A stretch of DNA of 64,000 nt, from assembly GCA_907163345.1 (NCBI GenBank), contig CAJQUN010000007.1, forward strand, positions 7,020,582-7,084,581, in the 5' to 3' direction. Positions 11,503 through 22,962 of this stretch are shown in pieces. A model generated the notes under the pieces. That model worked only from the letters and a program-made list of their open reading frames with translations, did no database searches and was not told the DNA's origin. The position numbers and the translations under genes are program-made. The DNA is from Haberlea rhodopensis (Eukaryota; Streptophyta; Magnoliopsida; Lamiales; Gesneriaceae). Position 1 is the first letter of the stretch; each line of letters opens with the position of its first letter.

Positions 11503-12902
11503 CTTTTATTTTGGTAATCGTCATGGATGGACGATAGGTTTGGAAATTGTGAACGTTCTTGGGCACGTGATTGCATGCCTATGTTTAATTGAGAGTTATT
11601 TGTGTGTTAGCACATAACTCATCGGACGTGGAACTCAGGCAGGATTGGACTTGAACTACAGAATTATAAGGTACGTATGACGTACGAGCATAGCCTATTA
11701 TAATGTTGCAACTATAAAATGTATGGTATGTGGTAATTGCAATAAGTGGACATTGAAATGCATGGTAAGCGGTGTTTGCAATAAACGGATGTTGAAATGC
11801 ATGGTATATGGTACTTGCTATAAATGGATAGTGATATGCATGCTAGATGGTAATTGTGTTAAATGGACATACATTGGGAACCATATGGTGTCGCTATTGA
11901 GCGAGCAATGATTTGGGATGTTGTCGCCGTTGAGCGACCATCGGTTATGACGCCGCTATTGTTGAGCGTGCATGGGGTTAGACGCCGCTATTGTTGAGCG
12001 TGCGTGAAATTAAAATGCCGCTATGGTAGAGCGAGCTATGAAACATAAAAATGGAACCATTGGCTAGTTACATGCGATATCTGTAATGCTCCATTGGATG
12101 ATTTAATCATATTTAGTTATGGAACTGTATAGCAGGAATGGTTTTAGTTGATCAATGAGATGATCAACTGGCTTATGAGAATTTAATGGTTTGGTTATTT
12201 TGAGAACATGGACAATACAGGGGATCCCGGATGAGGATGTTACCATCAGGGAGTATCATTTAAATTCATGGCATTTACATTCTGAAAATTATGAATTGTA
12301 ATATTATGATTATTGGATTTGGGGTATTGGTATGCTCACCCCGTGTGGGGGCTGTCTCTGTTGGGGCAGGTGATACAGGTGTAGCAGCAGCTTTGGAGTC
12401 GAGCTCGGGCTATTGATTAAAGGTACTTCCAGGATCGAGGTACCAGAGCTGGTTGAATAAGTACATAGATCCAGAGTTGAGATCGGGTTGTGCTTGAGAG
12501 GTGCTTCCAGGATTGAAGCACCAGTAACGGTATCTGGTAGAGTATTTTATACATTAGATACACGCTTATTCATTGGGTACTCTCATGTGAGTACGTCTTT
12601 ACGTGTATATGGAATGTATAAATGGGCTATGGCTTTTCTCTCTTCATTCATTGTTGCATGCAATTAAATATGGAATTGCTAAATGGACTGAGAGCATGTT
12701 AGTGTATTATGAGGGTGCATGCTATGTAAGTGATCTTGGTTGGGGAAAATTGAATGTAGTGTGGATTAAATGCAAGAAATTTTCTGGATAGTATATGGTG
12801 GTACACTTGCATATGACTTTTTCCCCATGATAGTATGATTATATGCACTATTGGTATTGATTAATACACTAATAACGGGTTAAGAGCACGGGGGTCCTTA
12901 CA

Positions 12903-15109
12903 ATCACCATCCTCGTCACAATTATATATACCACAAGTCTCACTTTCTCAGCCTGATAATAATAATAACCCACTAGATTCACCACAAGATTCACTTCCAC
13001 CAGTGTCCCCATCTCATTCAGATCATGCTTCCTCTTCTCCAATTTCTAGTCCGATTAATCCTCACTTTGTCCCTGAATGTAGTGTTTCTCATGTCTTGGA
13101 CAATCACACTCCGACTTATGATAACACTCACTGTATGATAACAAGGGCCAAGGCTGGGATCCACAAGCCAAAAATTTTGGCTACTGCCTTCTCTAATTCC
13201 CAGGAACCACAAACAGTTTGGGAAGCACAAAAGGATCCAGATTGGAAGAAAGCAATGGACATGTAATATGCTGCTCTTTTACAAAACAAAACTTGGTCCT
13301 TAGTCCCATCTCCACCTAACACCCTTATAATAGGTTGCAAGTCGGTGTTCAAGATCAAAACCAATCCGGATGGCTCAACAACTCGTCATAAGGCACGCCT
13401 TGTGGCCAAGGGTTACTTTCAAACAGCCGGACTTGACTATACAGAAACGTTTAGTTCGGTCATTAAGCCAACTACCATTCGCATTGTCTTAGCTATCGCT
13501 GCTTCGAAGAGATGGTGAATTCACCAACTAGACGTCAACAATGCTTTTTTAAATGGTACTCTGAATGATATCGCTTATATGCAGCAACCTCCTACCTATG
13601 AAGTGAAAAACTCTGATGTCCCTCTAGTATGTAAGCTACATAAAGCGATCTATGAACTCAAGCAAGCCCCCTGGGCATGGTTTGACAAGCTCCGCTCTGC
13701 ATTACAACTTATGGGCTTCATCACCTCGCGTGATGATACCTCTTTATTCATAAAGCTATGTAATAATGTTATTGTTTACATTCTTGTTTCTGTGGATGAT
13801 ATTATAATTACAGGTAATGATCAAAGGCACATTCAAGACATCATTCAACAATTGGACTTGCAGTTCTCATTAAATAATCTGGGCGTACTATCATTTTTCT
13901 TAAGAGTTGAAGTTCACAAGTTAACAGATTGTTCCTTGTTCCTTACACAGTCCGAGTACATCAAAGAATTGCTCATCAAAGCAAAAATGAACCAAGCAAA
14001 GCCTCTACCTACACCTATGTCTACTGGAGTTAAACTCTCCTCCAAAGTGGTGATGCTTTTGACGATGTCACTTTGTATCGAAGTGTTGTAGGAGCTCTAC
14101 AATATCTCACCATTACCCGACTCGATATTGCGTATAGCGTCAACAAGGTGTGATTATGCACACTCCTCTACATACTCATTGGGAAACGGTCAAAAGGATC
14201 CTTCGATATCTCAATGGCACCATAGAATTTGGTATGCAACTGGGTGCTTCATCTTCTCTGTAGGATCGAGCGCTTACCGTTTTACCAATAACTATAGTTA
14301 ATGGTAATGGCGCAACATCAATCTTTACAACCATACACTGGCACAAGAGCAACGTGTTCGACCGATCACAAAGCAGAGACAATTGTTGAACCCCAACAAT
14401 CCCTCCCCCAAAAATTGCTCTCTCTGCAACTCATGGGAATCGAACACGCGACCTTGGCTCTGATACCAATTGTAGGATCGAGCGCTTACCGCTTTACCAA
14501 TAACTATAGTTAATGGTAATGGCACAATATCAATCTTTTCAACCATACACTGGAACAAGCGCCACGTGTTCAACCGATCACAAAGCAGAGGCAATTGTTG
14601 AACCCCAACATTCTTTATCTCTTTGTGGATATTGTGATGCTGATTGGGGTAATGACCCTGATGATCGTCGATCAACCTCTAGCTTTTGTTGGTTTCTCGG
14701 CAACTCACATATATCTTGGAGCTCCAAGAAACAATCCGTAGTTTCACGTTCAAGTACGGAGGCCGAATACCCGAGTCTTGCCAATGCATAAACGGATATG
14801 TTATGGATTCAGGCTCTGCTTACAGAACTTCGCATTCCGTTGCGTACTGCTCCTACCATTTGGTGTGATAATATCAGCATTATTGCCCTAAGTGCGAACC
14901 CTATACTTCACTCCAAAACCAAGCACTTTGATCTAGATCTACATTTTGTACGAGAAAAAGTATTAGCCAAGTCACTCAATGTGCATCATGTTCCATCCTA
15001 TGACCAGACGACAAATCTATTAACCAAACCTTTATCAGCAGCTTCCTTCCACCGCCTAGAGACAAGCTTCGTGTGGTATCAAGATCCACCCCCTCAGTTT
15101 GAGGGGGCA
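12903..15109 (+). pseudogene. Ale/Retrofit-like Ty1/copia pol remnant (RT and RNase H)
   Basis: Conceptual translation gives the C-terminal half of a copia polyprotein. It has a Ser/Pro-rich linker with 'HCMITRAKAG', then RT with 'GCKSVFKIK', 'HKARLVAKGY', 'LDVNNAFLNG', 'YELKQAPWAWF' and 'SVDDIIITGN' (the usual Tyr of YVDD is Ser). RNase H follows with 'YCDADWGNDPDDRRSTS', 'SRSSTEAEY', 'HFDLDLHFVREKV' and a 'NLLTKPLS' end. It is dead: stops follow 'KKAMDM' (13264-13266) and 'AASKRW' (13516-13518), there is a frameshift near 14040, and a TRIM is inserted at 14259-14610. The 5' part (gag, protease, integrase) is cut off by LARD-3. A weak polypurine tract 'tttgagggggca' ends it. Confidence 0.88.
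14259..14610 (-). mobile_element. TRIM (terminal-repeat retrotransposon in miniature)
   Basis: A 352-bp element with two 140-bp direct repeats (14259-14398 and 14471-14610) and a 72-bp interior. On the minus strand the LTRs run from TGTTGGGG to CTACA. The interior opens with the tRNA-Met type site TGGTATCAGAGCC next to the 5' LTR (14471-14610) and ends with the purine tract 'ttttgggggagggat' next to the 3' LTR. Flanks are TTCTC (14254-14258) and TTCTT (14611-14615), a 5-bp target duplication with one mismatch. I count about 9 differences between the LTRs (~6%), so the insertion is old. It splits the RNase H region of the host copia. Confidence 0.88.
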
Positions 15110-15460
15110 AGTTAAGAAACATGATGAAATCCATACATGCCCATAAAACCAATTCAAACCCAAGTCAAGAATGAAGAGGTCCAACCCATTTTTACATTCT
15201 CAGAGTTGTTATTCTGCAACAACGATAACAACTCCAATCATTAGATTCGATATACAGTTTCTGCCACAGAATAAATTCTTGTTGAAATCTAAACAAACTT
15301 TGTTTTCTTTTGATGTAATAGCATATATATAGGAGTATCCAACATTGTAAATGTTCAAGGAACAATTACCCAAAAATCTTCAGATACTCCTTCCCTCAAA
15401 TATAGTCTGTTGCGTTTTCTTTCTTCATCATCCTCCGAGTGCCTCTGTGTTTGCATCACA
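15110..15460 (+). repeat. Probable 3' LTR of the Ale-like copia
   Basis: This ~350-bp segment directly follows the polypurine tract of the copia remnant. It starts 'agttaag', where relatives have 'tgttaag', and ends 'gcatcaca'. It contains a TATA-like 'atatatatagg' (about 15323-15333) followed by a leader-like stretch. The 5' LTR is outside the window, so the limits come from position and terminal CA only. Confidence 0.55.
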
Positions 15461-15521
15461 AACCAACAAAGACCAAAAGCAGCGGCGGCAACCACCCTGT
15501 AGGGCCTTGCTACCCTAACAG
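15461..15521. other. Short spacer between two retroelement LTRs
   Basis: About 60 bp containing 'agcagcggcggcaaccaccc'. It may be old host sequence or element flank. Nothing codes for protein here. Confidence 0.4.
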
Positions 15522-15922
15522 TGTTATAGTGACATAAGAAGGACTAATCATGCATTAAGTAACATCTTAAAGTTCCGGTTGTTACATGAGCTAACAGGAA
15601 TACAGGCCAAAATACAAAACTTCAAAATACATTCATTACATTCCCAAAAGAATGTCAACATTTAGATTTACACTACTCCTAGAGTAGATACTAGTCATGA
15701 CTTGAATCCTATACATTCATGTGTTCCTCGTAGCTCACTGCCTAAACCCGACCCTTAGTCCTTTAGTCCAAAAGTGTACCTACAGGGACAACACATCATG
15801 AACATATACAATCTTACTTAACATCATAAAAACATCACAGTGAATGCATGAAATCTTGGTTAAGTAAATATGCTGGTTATTCATTAACTTCTTTTTGTTG
15901 TCCCTGATTCATATTCATGCAT

Positions 15923-16150
15923 ATGGACATCTTACCCTGTGGCATCTTACCACATCATAAACATCGTATGGCCTCTTACCATATGGGCATCTTACCCCGT
16001 GGCATCTTACCACATAATAACATCGTATGGCCTCTTACCATATGGGCATCTTACCCCGTGGCATCTTACCACATAATAACATCGTATGGCCTCTTACCAT
16101 ATGGACATCTTACCCCGTGGCATCTTACCACATAATAACATCGTATGAAT
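15923..16150. repeat. 59-bp tandem repeat, about 4 copies
   Basis: The unit of 59-60 bp starts 'atgggcatcttaccccgtgg' and includes 'catcgtatggcctcttacc'. Copies begin at 15923, 15983, 16042 and 16101 and are nearly identical, so the array expanded recently relative to the surrounding LTR. Confidence 0.9.
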
Positions 16151-16429
16151 GTATAAACATCTTATAAACATCATCATTTCATCATGAATACTCATGCGAT
16201 AAAAACATAGTCGTAGTGTAAAGATGTGTTTTACCGTCCGATGCCCGTACGCCTCTTACGTACCTTTTCAAAAGGAGGAGGAGTCAACAAACTTTATCTC
16301 ATTGACTGTGCTGGTACCTGGGATGGTTCTACAAGACCACATAATACCATATTAGATGCCTCAATATCATTTCATACCATAAACTTAACAAAATAAATCA
16401 TCATCTTAATTTTCAACATTCTGCCTCTC

Positions 16430-16612
16430 TCGATCGATCGGCCCAGAGGTCTCGATCGATCGAGGAAACATGCATAAACAGTGCCCAAACACTCTGCCTC
16501 GATCGATCGATCGGAAGGAATTATCGATCGATCGACGCATGAATTTCAACCATGCTTAAAAGCTTCTGCCTTGCTCGATCGATCGGGACCAGAATCTCGA
16601 TCGATCGAGCGC
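16430..16612. repeat. GATCGATC palindrome array in the 15.5-17.5 kb LTR
   Basis: Six clusters of the form 'ctcgatcgatcg' lie within ~180 bp; one cluster is extended to CGATCGATCGATCG. Spacers are unrelated to those of the LARD arrays, yet the array again sits next to a 'tcgggact/tcgggatt' block, as in the LARD LTRs. Confidence 0.85.
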
Positions 16613-17538
16613 TCTGAAAAATCGGGACTTCTCCAGATTTTTGAGCACCTCGGTTCATGGCATCTAAACTACTTCATAACACATCATACTTGCTCAAACA
16701 AACATGCTAAGAACTTCATAAAACTTCCATGTAGGTACTTAAATCAAAGGTTTGACAAAACCTAAGCTATCATGCATCATAACATCATCAAAATCTTCAA
16801 CCTCATCCAACTTTTACAGAAAACAGAGCATGCATCTCTTTGCCCAGATTTTTGAGCATATACTTTCATAACTAGAAATCTACCACATAAAACATGTAAT
16901 ATGCTCGAGCAAACATGCTAGTAGTTACATAATACTTCCATGTAAGCACCCATACTAAGGTTTCACCCGAACCTTTACTTAGCATGCGTTAAAATCATCC
17001 CACCAAACCCAAACTTAACCAAAACTCCGAAAAACAGAGTATGACTTACCCCTCTACTTTTGCTCCTCTTTTTGCAAGGTTTTTAACACTCTTCAAACCA
17101 AGATTTTCTTCCCTTCCTCTGCAGCTTACAGGCACGATTTGGGAGAGAAAGAGAGAGAGGAGGTGGAGGAGAGTTGATTGGAGGTGGAGTGAGGGTAGGA
17201 GAAGGAAGTATGGGCTGCCAAGTGGGGGATGTAGGGTGCATTTGGGGAAGGGTGGTGACCAAGTGGTGGGTGGTGACCAAGTGGGTGGGTGGTGGTGTGG
17301 GTAGGGTGGTCATGTGGTGTTTAATTGTGTCCCGGTATTTAGTACGATGTATTAAAATATCCTCACTCGATATTTTATAACTTCATTTAAATTAATACAT
17401 CCTTTAAAACACCCAACATGCCCCCTAAATCATATCATCATCTCATAACTATAATCCCCCAATTTAAATACACCACAACCCTTAAACATATCATAAATCA
17501 TCATAGCACATATTCATATAACATTTCGGGGTATTACA

Positions 17539-18125
17539 CACCCCCTTCTACACCCTCTACGACGAGTCACAAAGTCGACCCCCATCCCGTTGGCTGACAG
17601 TTCCTTTTCAGCCGAACCACTCAGGTCCTCAGCTTTCTTGTATCTATTTCTATTTAAAAATCACATGAAATTTGATCATTTTTTAAAAATTCAAGAGAAT
17701 CTGATAAATTTCTTGAAATTTGACATGTTTACCAACCTGATAATTAATTACGGTTGATGTTATTACATTATATTTTATAAATAAATTAGTGAAATACAAA
17801 TAATATAATAAATTGATTGGTATTTAGAAGTTGTGAAATGACTTTTTTAACCTCAAGTGCGTAGTGGAGGGTCATTCCAAAAAAAATCAATCTTGTATAC
17901 CACCACTCGAGCCTCGAGGGTAGCGGATTTATCGAATAGCATTAAAAATTTAAATTATCAACTTTTTTCTTTAATCATATTACCTCGTTGGTGCTGTAGT
18001 TCCTCTTTCCATTTCTCCTCGAAGAACAATTTGTGATTCAGTAGAATTTTGATTTGTTTTCCGTATCTGGGTTTTGTTATTGTCGGTTGTTGTATTTGAA
18101 TCTTGGAAGTGTTGGAACCCTAGAC
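17539..18125. other. Gypsy interior remnant, then PP1 upstream region and 5' leader
   Basis: The first ~100 bp is what remains of the gypsy interior beside its polypurine tract. From about 17640 the sequence is unique and AT-rich, and it should hold the promoter and 5' untranslated leader of the phosphatase gene. A pyrimidine-rich stretch with 'ttcctctttccatttctcctc' character lies near 18000-18025. I see no clear TATA box, and the transcription start cannot be placed. Confidence 0.45.
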
Positions 18126-21100
18126 ATGGCGGCGGCGGCGGCTAATGGGCAGGGTATAGAACCTGCCGTCTTGGATGACATCATCAATCGCTTGTTAGAG
18201 TTCCGAAACGCGCGGACTGTGCGTCAGGTGCAGCTGTCGGAGAATGAGATCCGCTCTTTATGCGCGACGTCTCGTGAAATCTTTCTCTCCCAGCCTAATC
18301 TTCTCGAGCTGGAAGCACCTATAAAGATTTGCGGTATGATGTTTTACTCTCTGTTTCTTGTCCTGTAGAGATTGTGGGTATTGATTTTTGATTCTGTACG
18401 CGTGGTTGTGGAGCTTTTGTTGTTTGACCTCTTAGTTTCGGGATATGAATCTGTGAATATTTTTTTTGGAGTATTATGGTGAATATTTTGTCCAATTTTT
18501 TTGTTTTTCGATTGGTTTGATGTTTTTCAAATTCTGGTACATGGTTAGCATGTTAGACTGTAATTGGAAATGGTTGAATGTTAGTTTCTTTGATGGGTTC
18601 TATGTGGATATGATGGTCGCGAGTGTAATTTGTTGGATTGTGTCAGGAAAAAGGTAATTCTTTGGGAGTATGGATTGCTTGAAATTCTATACGACAGGAA
18701 GGTTATAGCAACCTTGTTTAATTTAAAATGAACGTATTAGGCTATTAGCTGAACGGCTTCTACCATTTGAAGTACTGTTTGCAATGGTATCTCATCCATG
18801 TTATGTAGTCCAACAATGATTACTTGACTGTTCGCAGGTAGGCATTTTTCTGTTTTAACCGTGTTTATTGCCAAACTTTGTGAGCGTGTGAGTTCAGAAT
18901 TCAGATATTATGTTGCTGCAAAATAGTTATCTAAATGTTAGTCAGTGATGCATTGACATCACGAGTCAGGGATATAAACATTTGGCCTTTATTATCCTAT
19001 TATATTTCTAAAGTTGTTTAAGGGAATAGACTTGGAACTTTTCTTGTCCCAACCCAGTGTTGCTATTGGCTGTCAGGGTAAATTGCGCGAAACTTCCGTG
19101 CATTATAATGAAAATGCACGAAACTGTGTTAGAAAAACAGGAAAAAAACCTCTTTTTTCTTAAACTCTGCACGAAAATCTCATGTGTTAAACAAAAGGCA
19201 AAAAAAGCCTTCTTTTATTGAAAGCCTGCACAAAACTTTCCCGTTTTAAAAAATAGGCAAATAGAACCCTTTATTTTCTTAAATCCTGTACGAAACCCCC
19301 TCCCTTGTCCAATATACCCTCCAATATTTATCCCTCTACTTCATTTTCTCCTATTCTGTAATAGTTTTTCTTTTAATTTTAAAATAAACAATATTCAGAA
19401 TTCTAAAGTGAATAATTTTAAGATGTAATTTTAAAATAGATTATGAATAATATTATGAGTTTTCTTTTAATGTATGCATGTTTACAAAAAGATTGGAACA
19501 AAATGTATTTTATCGTAGTGTGGACAATATGTGTGAAGCTACTATTTATTCTGTCTAAAGCTAATGATTGCCAAAACTTAAAAGCTACTGATGTGGTATC
19601 ACGCTTCTTCAGTTTTCTGGGGTTGGCCCTTTATCATTGTGTAGACATTGGGGTCTATTATTCTTTTCACTTTTGTTGGTTATAGTTATTTATGAAAAAC
19701 TTAACCCACTTTTCCATATGAGTAAATTCAAAAGCACATTTAATATTCATGAAACCATAGCTTAAGGGATCAAAATGAGTAAACATTGCCGTATACCTGA
19801 AGATCATATGATATAGATTATTTGTCAGGTGATGTTGATGGTAGAGCGAATGGATATTGCCTTCTTGCATTACAAGGTCTCATATATAAAGAATTTGAGT
19901 TACACTGGGAAAAAAGTCAATGACCGTTGTGCTGCAAGAGAGCTTTTTCTTGCAGCTTGCTTTGACACTACGATATTTATTAATATCTCTAGTTGCTGCA
20001 TTACTTCCTCACTTTTTCAGGAATTTCATTTCTCCGTCGACCACCCCTATAGCATAAATCACATGAAAACTCATTTTTAACTTCCTTGCCACACACTAAT
20101 TAAATAATTTTTAACCTGGAATTCCTTTACCGAAGCGGGACGGCTGGAGAATTAAGTTGAGTTATAGTTCTATATCTTAAAGGGCTGGCTAGAGGACCCC
20201 TTTTAAACCGGGTTCTGTCACTCCTAAATAAGGTTTCAGAATCGTAGACTTGGGAGTGTAAGCTAGAACAGAGCTACCTATCTTTGGCGAATTTGTCCAA
20301 CCGGAGATCGTAGTCTCGTCTCAATCCTCTTTCTTATTCGAAGAGGAACTTTTCCTTAATAGAATAATAGCCTAATCCTGCCGCTATCGTCTTTAGTCTC
20401 TAAACCCTCGTAAGGCCTCAAATCTGAAGTCATCCTCTTTTTATTCTTTCATCCGAGTTTCCTTACAAATTAGAAGAAGAAATGTAAGTTTCTGTTAATA
20501 TATTCTATATTTTTGAAGCTTCAGTGGAGAGGGACATGTCTGTGGGATTTATCGTGAACGGACTTCCTCTGCTGATGATGTGCCTGGAACAGTTGTTTAA
20601 TTGCATTTTTCAACATCCGAAGGGGCAAAAAAAACTCTGAAAATATTGTTATGCTCCTATCCCTTTCCCACCAGAAAGTTGATTTGTTAAATACAAAAAA
20701 AGTAACAGGACGTAATTGATTCAATCACATGGCTTACTTATACTTCTTGCTTTGGAACAGCGAGGTTAAAGTTTCTTGATTGGACGATGAATGTGATATA
20801 ATCATACCACTTTGAGATGTCGATGTTGTGCAGATTTTCTTATTTTATTTGTCCTTGAATTGTTATACTTCTGCCTTATTGAAGGCATATACTTCTAGGC
20901 ATCGGTTCATCAAAATGATCTCAATGTGTTTTGCAATTTCGTATAATTTTTCTTGTGATTGGATATCGGGGAATCTTTGCCTCAAACTTTCTCAATGGTG
21001 AATTTGGTGGCAACATAAAAGAGTTTTTGTTTCTCAAGGACCCCTTATCTAAAGTACAAAAAATGTCTGAATATGTCAACTTTTGTATTTGTTTTCTATT

Positions 21101-21237
21101 TTAATTTGTTGTACACCTTGGGTAACAAAATGCATTGGTGGTTATGCATTTTGATCTATCTATACAGATATGACACAATAAGCATATGAAATACAACCAT
21201 TTGAAAAAAATAAGATAAGAGACGGTGAGAATGCAGG

Positions 21238-21281
<44 letters not shown>

Positions 21282-22962
21282 ATAAATATTTATATATATT
21301 TATGTGTTAATCGATCCAATTTGTTATTTGTATTTGTCAGTTCTGGTTTTCATCTGGTTATCTTTTCTTATTATTATTTTGAAAAAAAAAATTCAATAAC
21401 TTTCTGAAAATATAAAAATAAACTGCACGGTAATCAATGTAGTCATAAAACAATCATTAACTATGTGAGACTCGGTCAAAATATGATCGTCGATTATATC
21501 GAATATTGTATCTGCTTTTCTGTTTTCTTCCTTTGTTGTTTTTTTATTTATGAAATTTTATGAGAATAACTTGTCTCTTGACAAAAAATTGAAATAAAAA
21601 TATTTGATTCTCGAGAATGGCAGTTGAAATATTACCATTTTGTTAATCATAGAAAATATACCTTCTCAAATGCTATCTCACCTTTTTAATTCTGTTGTTT
21701 TCTGCTTTCATGCATGCATTTTGTCCAGGTAATTATGATGTGTTTCTGTCCTCTTCTATGTATCTGACTTTTTCCGATAATTCTTTATATGCATGAAACT
21801 TTTTTAATGAAATTTCAAATGTTAGTTGTCTGGCTACTGAAAAAATTAATTTCCTTTTAAAATGTGAGAATCAATCACAGGCAGATGGCCAGCTGTGTGG
21901 CCTTGGCAATTTTGCTAGGCCTTGTTGTCACATTGCTGGTAGAAGTATCACCTTCTATGTACTGTCTTACGTAATACTAGTTTTTTTCTTCAGTGTCACA
22001 GTGCATTAAGTGTTTTATATTATCTTCGTCATTGTTGAATATGGATGAATTATCATTTTTTTGTAAAAGTTGGAATTCTCTCATTATGTCTCTCATTATG
22101 TCTCTAATTTAAACTGGATACATGAGCATAACCGTTGTTTTTTTATCATTATTCTAGGTGATATCCATGGGCAATACGGAGATCTTTTAAGACTTTTTGA
22201 ATATGGAGGATTTCCTCCAGAAGCCAATTATTTGTTCTTAGGGGACTATGTTGATCGTGGAAAACAAAGTTTAGAAACTATCTGCCTTCTTCTTGCCTAC
22301 AAAATCAAATTTCCTGAGAATTTCTTTCTCTTACGCGGGAATCATGAATGCGCTTCTATAAATAGGATATATGGATTTTATGATGAATGTAAACGTCGAT
22401 TTAATGTCAGACTATGGAAAATTTTTACTGATTGTTTTAACTGCCTACCTGTGGCGGCTCTTATAGATGAGAAAATACTCTGCATGCATGGTGGTCTCTC
22501 CCCTGATCTAACAAGCTTGGATCAAATTAGAAATTTACCTCGTCCTACTGATGTCCCTGATGCTGGTTTGCTTTGTGATTTACTTTGGTCTGATCCTAGT
22601 AGAGAAATTAGAGGTTGGGGGATGAATGATAGGGGAGTTTCATACACATTTGGTCCAGATAAGGTGGCCGAATTTTTGATGCAACAGGATATGGACCTTG
22701 TTTGTCGTGCTCATCAGGTATTGATTTCTGTTGCTTTATATGATTTTCTAGTTTTTATTTCTTTCTGATGACTGGATGCTTTATTGGGCAGGTTGTAGAA
22801 GATGGCTATGAATTTTTTGCAGATAGGCAACTTGTTACAATATTTTCTGCTCCCAATTATTGTGGAGAATTTGATAATGCAGGTGCTATGATGAGTGTTG
22901 ATGAAAGTTTGATGTGCTCGTTTCAGATTCTGAAACCCAGTGATAAAAAGAGACTATTATGA
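18126..22962 (+). CDS. Serine/threonine protein phosphatase PP1 catalytic subunit (plant TOPP type)
   Basis: Three exons join to 312 aa: 18126-18333, 22158-22717 and 22792-22962. All introns are GT-AG. Intron 1 (3824 bp) splits the Gly codon of GDIHGQ and intron 2 (74 bp) is in phase 0. The enzyme removes phosphate from Ser/Thr using a two-metal centre. All ligands known from animal PP1 are present at a constant +7 offset: D71, H73, D99, N131, H180, H255. Catalytic H132 (in RGNHE, 129-133), R103 (GDYVDRG, 98-104), R228 and Y279 (SAPNYC) are also present. Length matches PP1 (about 310-330 aa), with a short tail ending DKKRLL. The start ATG precedes an Ala-rich N-terminus and 'PAVLDDIINRLLEFRN', as in plant PP1. 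Substrates depend on regulatory subunits and cannot be read from sequence. The 3' UTR end was not identified. Confidence 0.93.
19085..19310. repeat. Diverged ~60-bp tandem repeat in PP1 intron 1
   Basis: Three to four degenerate units, each opening with 'cacgaaa' or 'tacgaaacc' and followed by an A-rich '.aggcaaa.a..cc.t' and a T-rich 'ttttctta.a.cctg' segment. It lies inside the 3.8-kb first intron and is non-coding. The origin is unknown; it may be an old tandem expansion or a decayed small element. Confidence 0.5.
20100..20480. other. Less AT-rich island in PP1 intron 1, possibly organelle-derived
   Basis: This ~380-bp stretch has clearly more GC than the surrounding intron (e.g. 'accgaagcgggacggctgg', 'cctgccgctatcgtc'). 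Its style resembles plant mitochondrial intergenic DNA. I recognise no gene in it. The mitochondrial idea is a guess from composition alone; it could also be a decayed transposon. Confidence 0.25.
21239..21279. repeat. (TA)n microsatellite in PP1 intron 1
   Basis: About 20 uninterrupted TA units followed by 'ctataaatatttatatatatt'-like AT sequence. A likely polymorphic simple repeat. Confidence 0.9.

Larger units (their letters stand above)
10443..12902 (+). repeat. LARD-3 3' LTR
   Basis: This 2460-bp LTR runs from TGTGATGCCCGGG to GGGGTCCTTACA and is clearly homologous to the LARD-2 LTRs. In order it holds a TATA-like box (10621-10630), a CT-rich leader, a GATCGATC palindrome array (11030-11235), a poly-G tract (11458-11502), and an AGCG/CGCT hairpin-like block (about 11888-12030). 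Its right edge joins Ale-copia sequence at 12903, so LARD-3 inserted into that copia element. The matching target duplication lies outside the window. Confidence 0.88.
15522..17538 (-). repeat. Tekay-like Ty3/gypsy LTR (minus-strand sense)
   Basis: This 2017-bp unit reads TGTAATACCCCGAAAT...ACTATAACA on the minus strand. That start is typical of plant gypsy LTRs. Directly outside the TG end, 17539-17550 reads on the minus strand as a polypurine tract (AGAAGGGGGTG), which makes it a 3' LTR. Most of the interior and the other LTR are missing. It carries a 59-bp tandem array (15923-16150) and a GATCGATC array (16430-16612). No target duplication matches across its ends (AACAG versus CACCC), consistent with a truncated element. 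Confidence 0.7.

Noticed and set aside
14399..14470. Possible tRNA-derived SINE or tRNA gene
   Set aside because: The tRNA-like bases are a primer binding site between two 140-bp direct repeats, so the whole unit is a TRIM.
17041..17380. Overlapping Gly/Arg-rich frames near 17.1-17.4 kb
   Set aside because: They come from a GT/GA-rich segment of the gypsy LTR, are open on both strands, and carry no domain.
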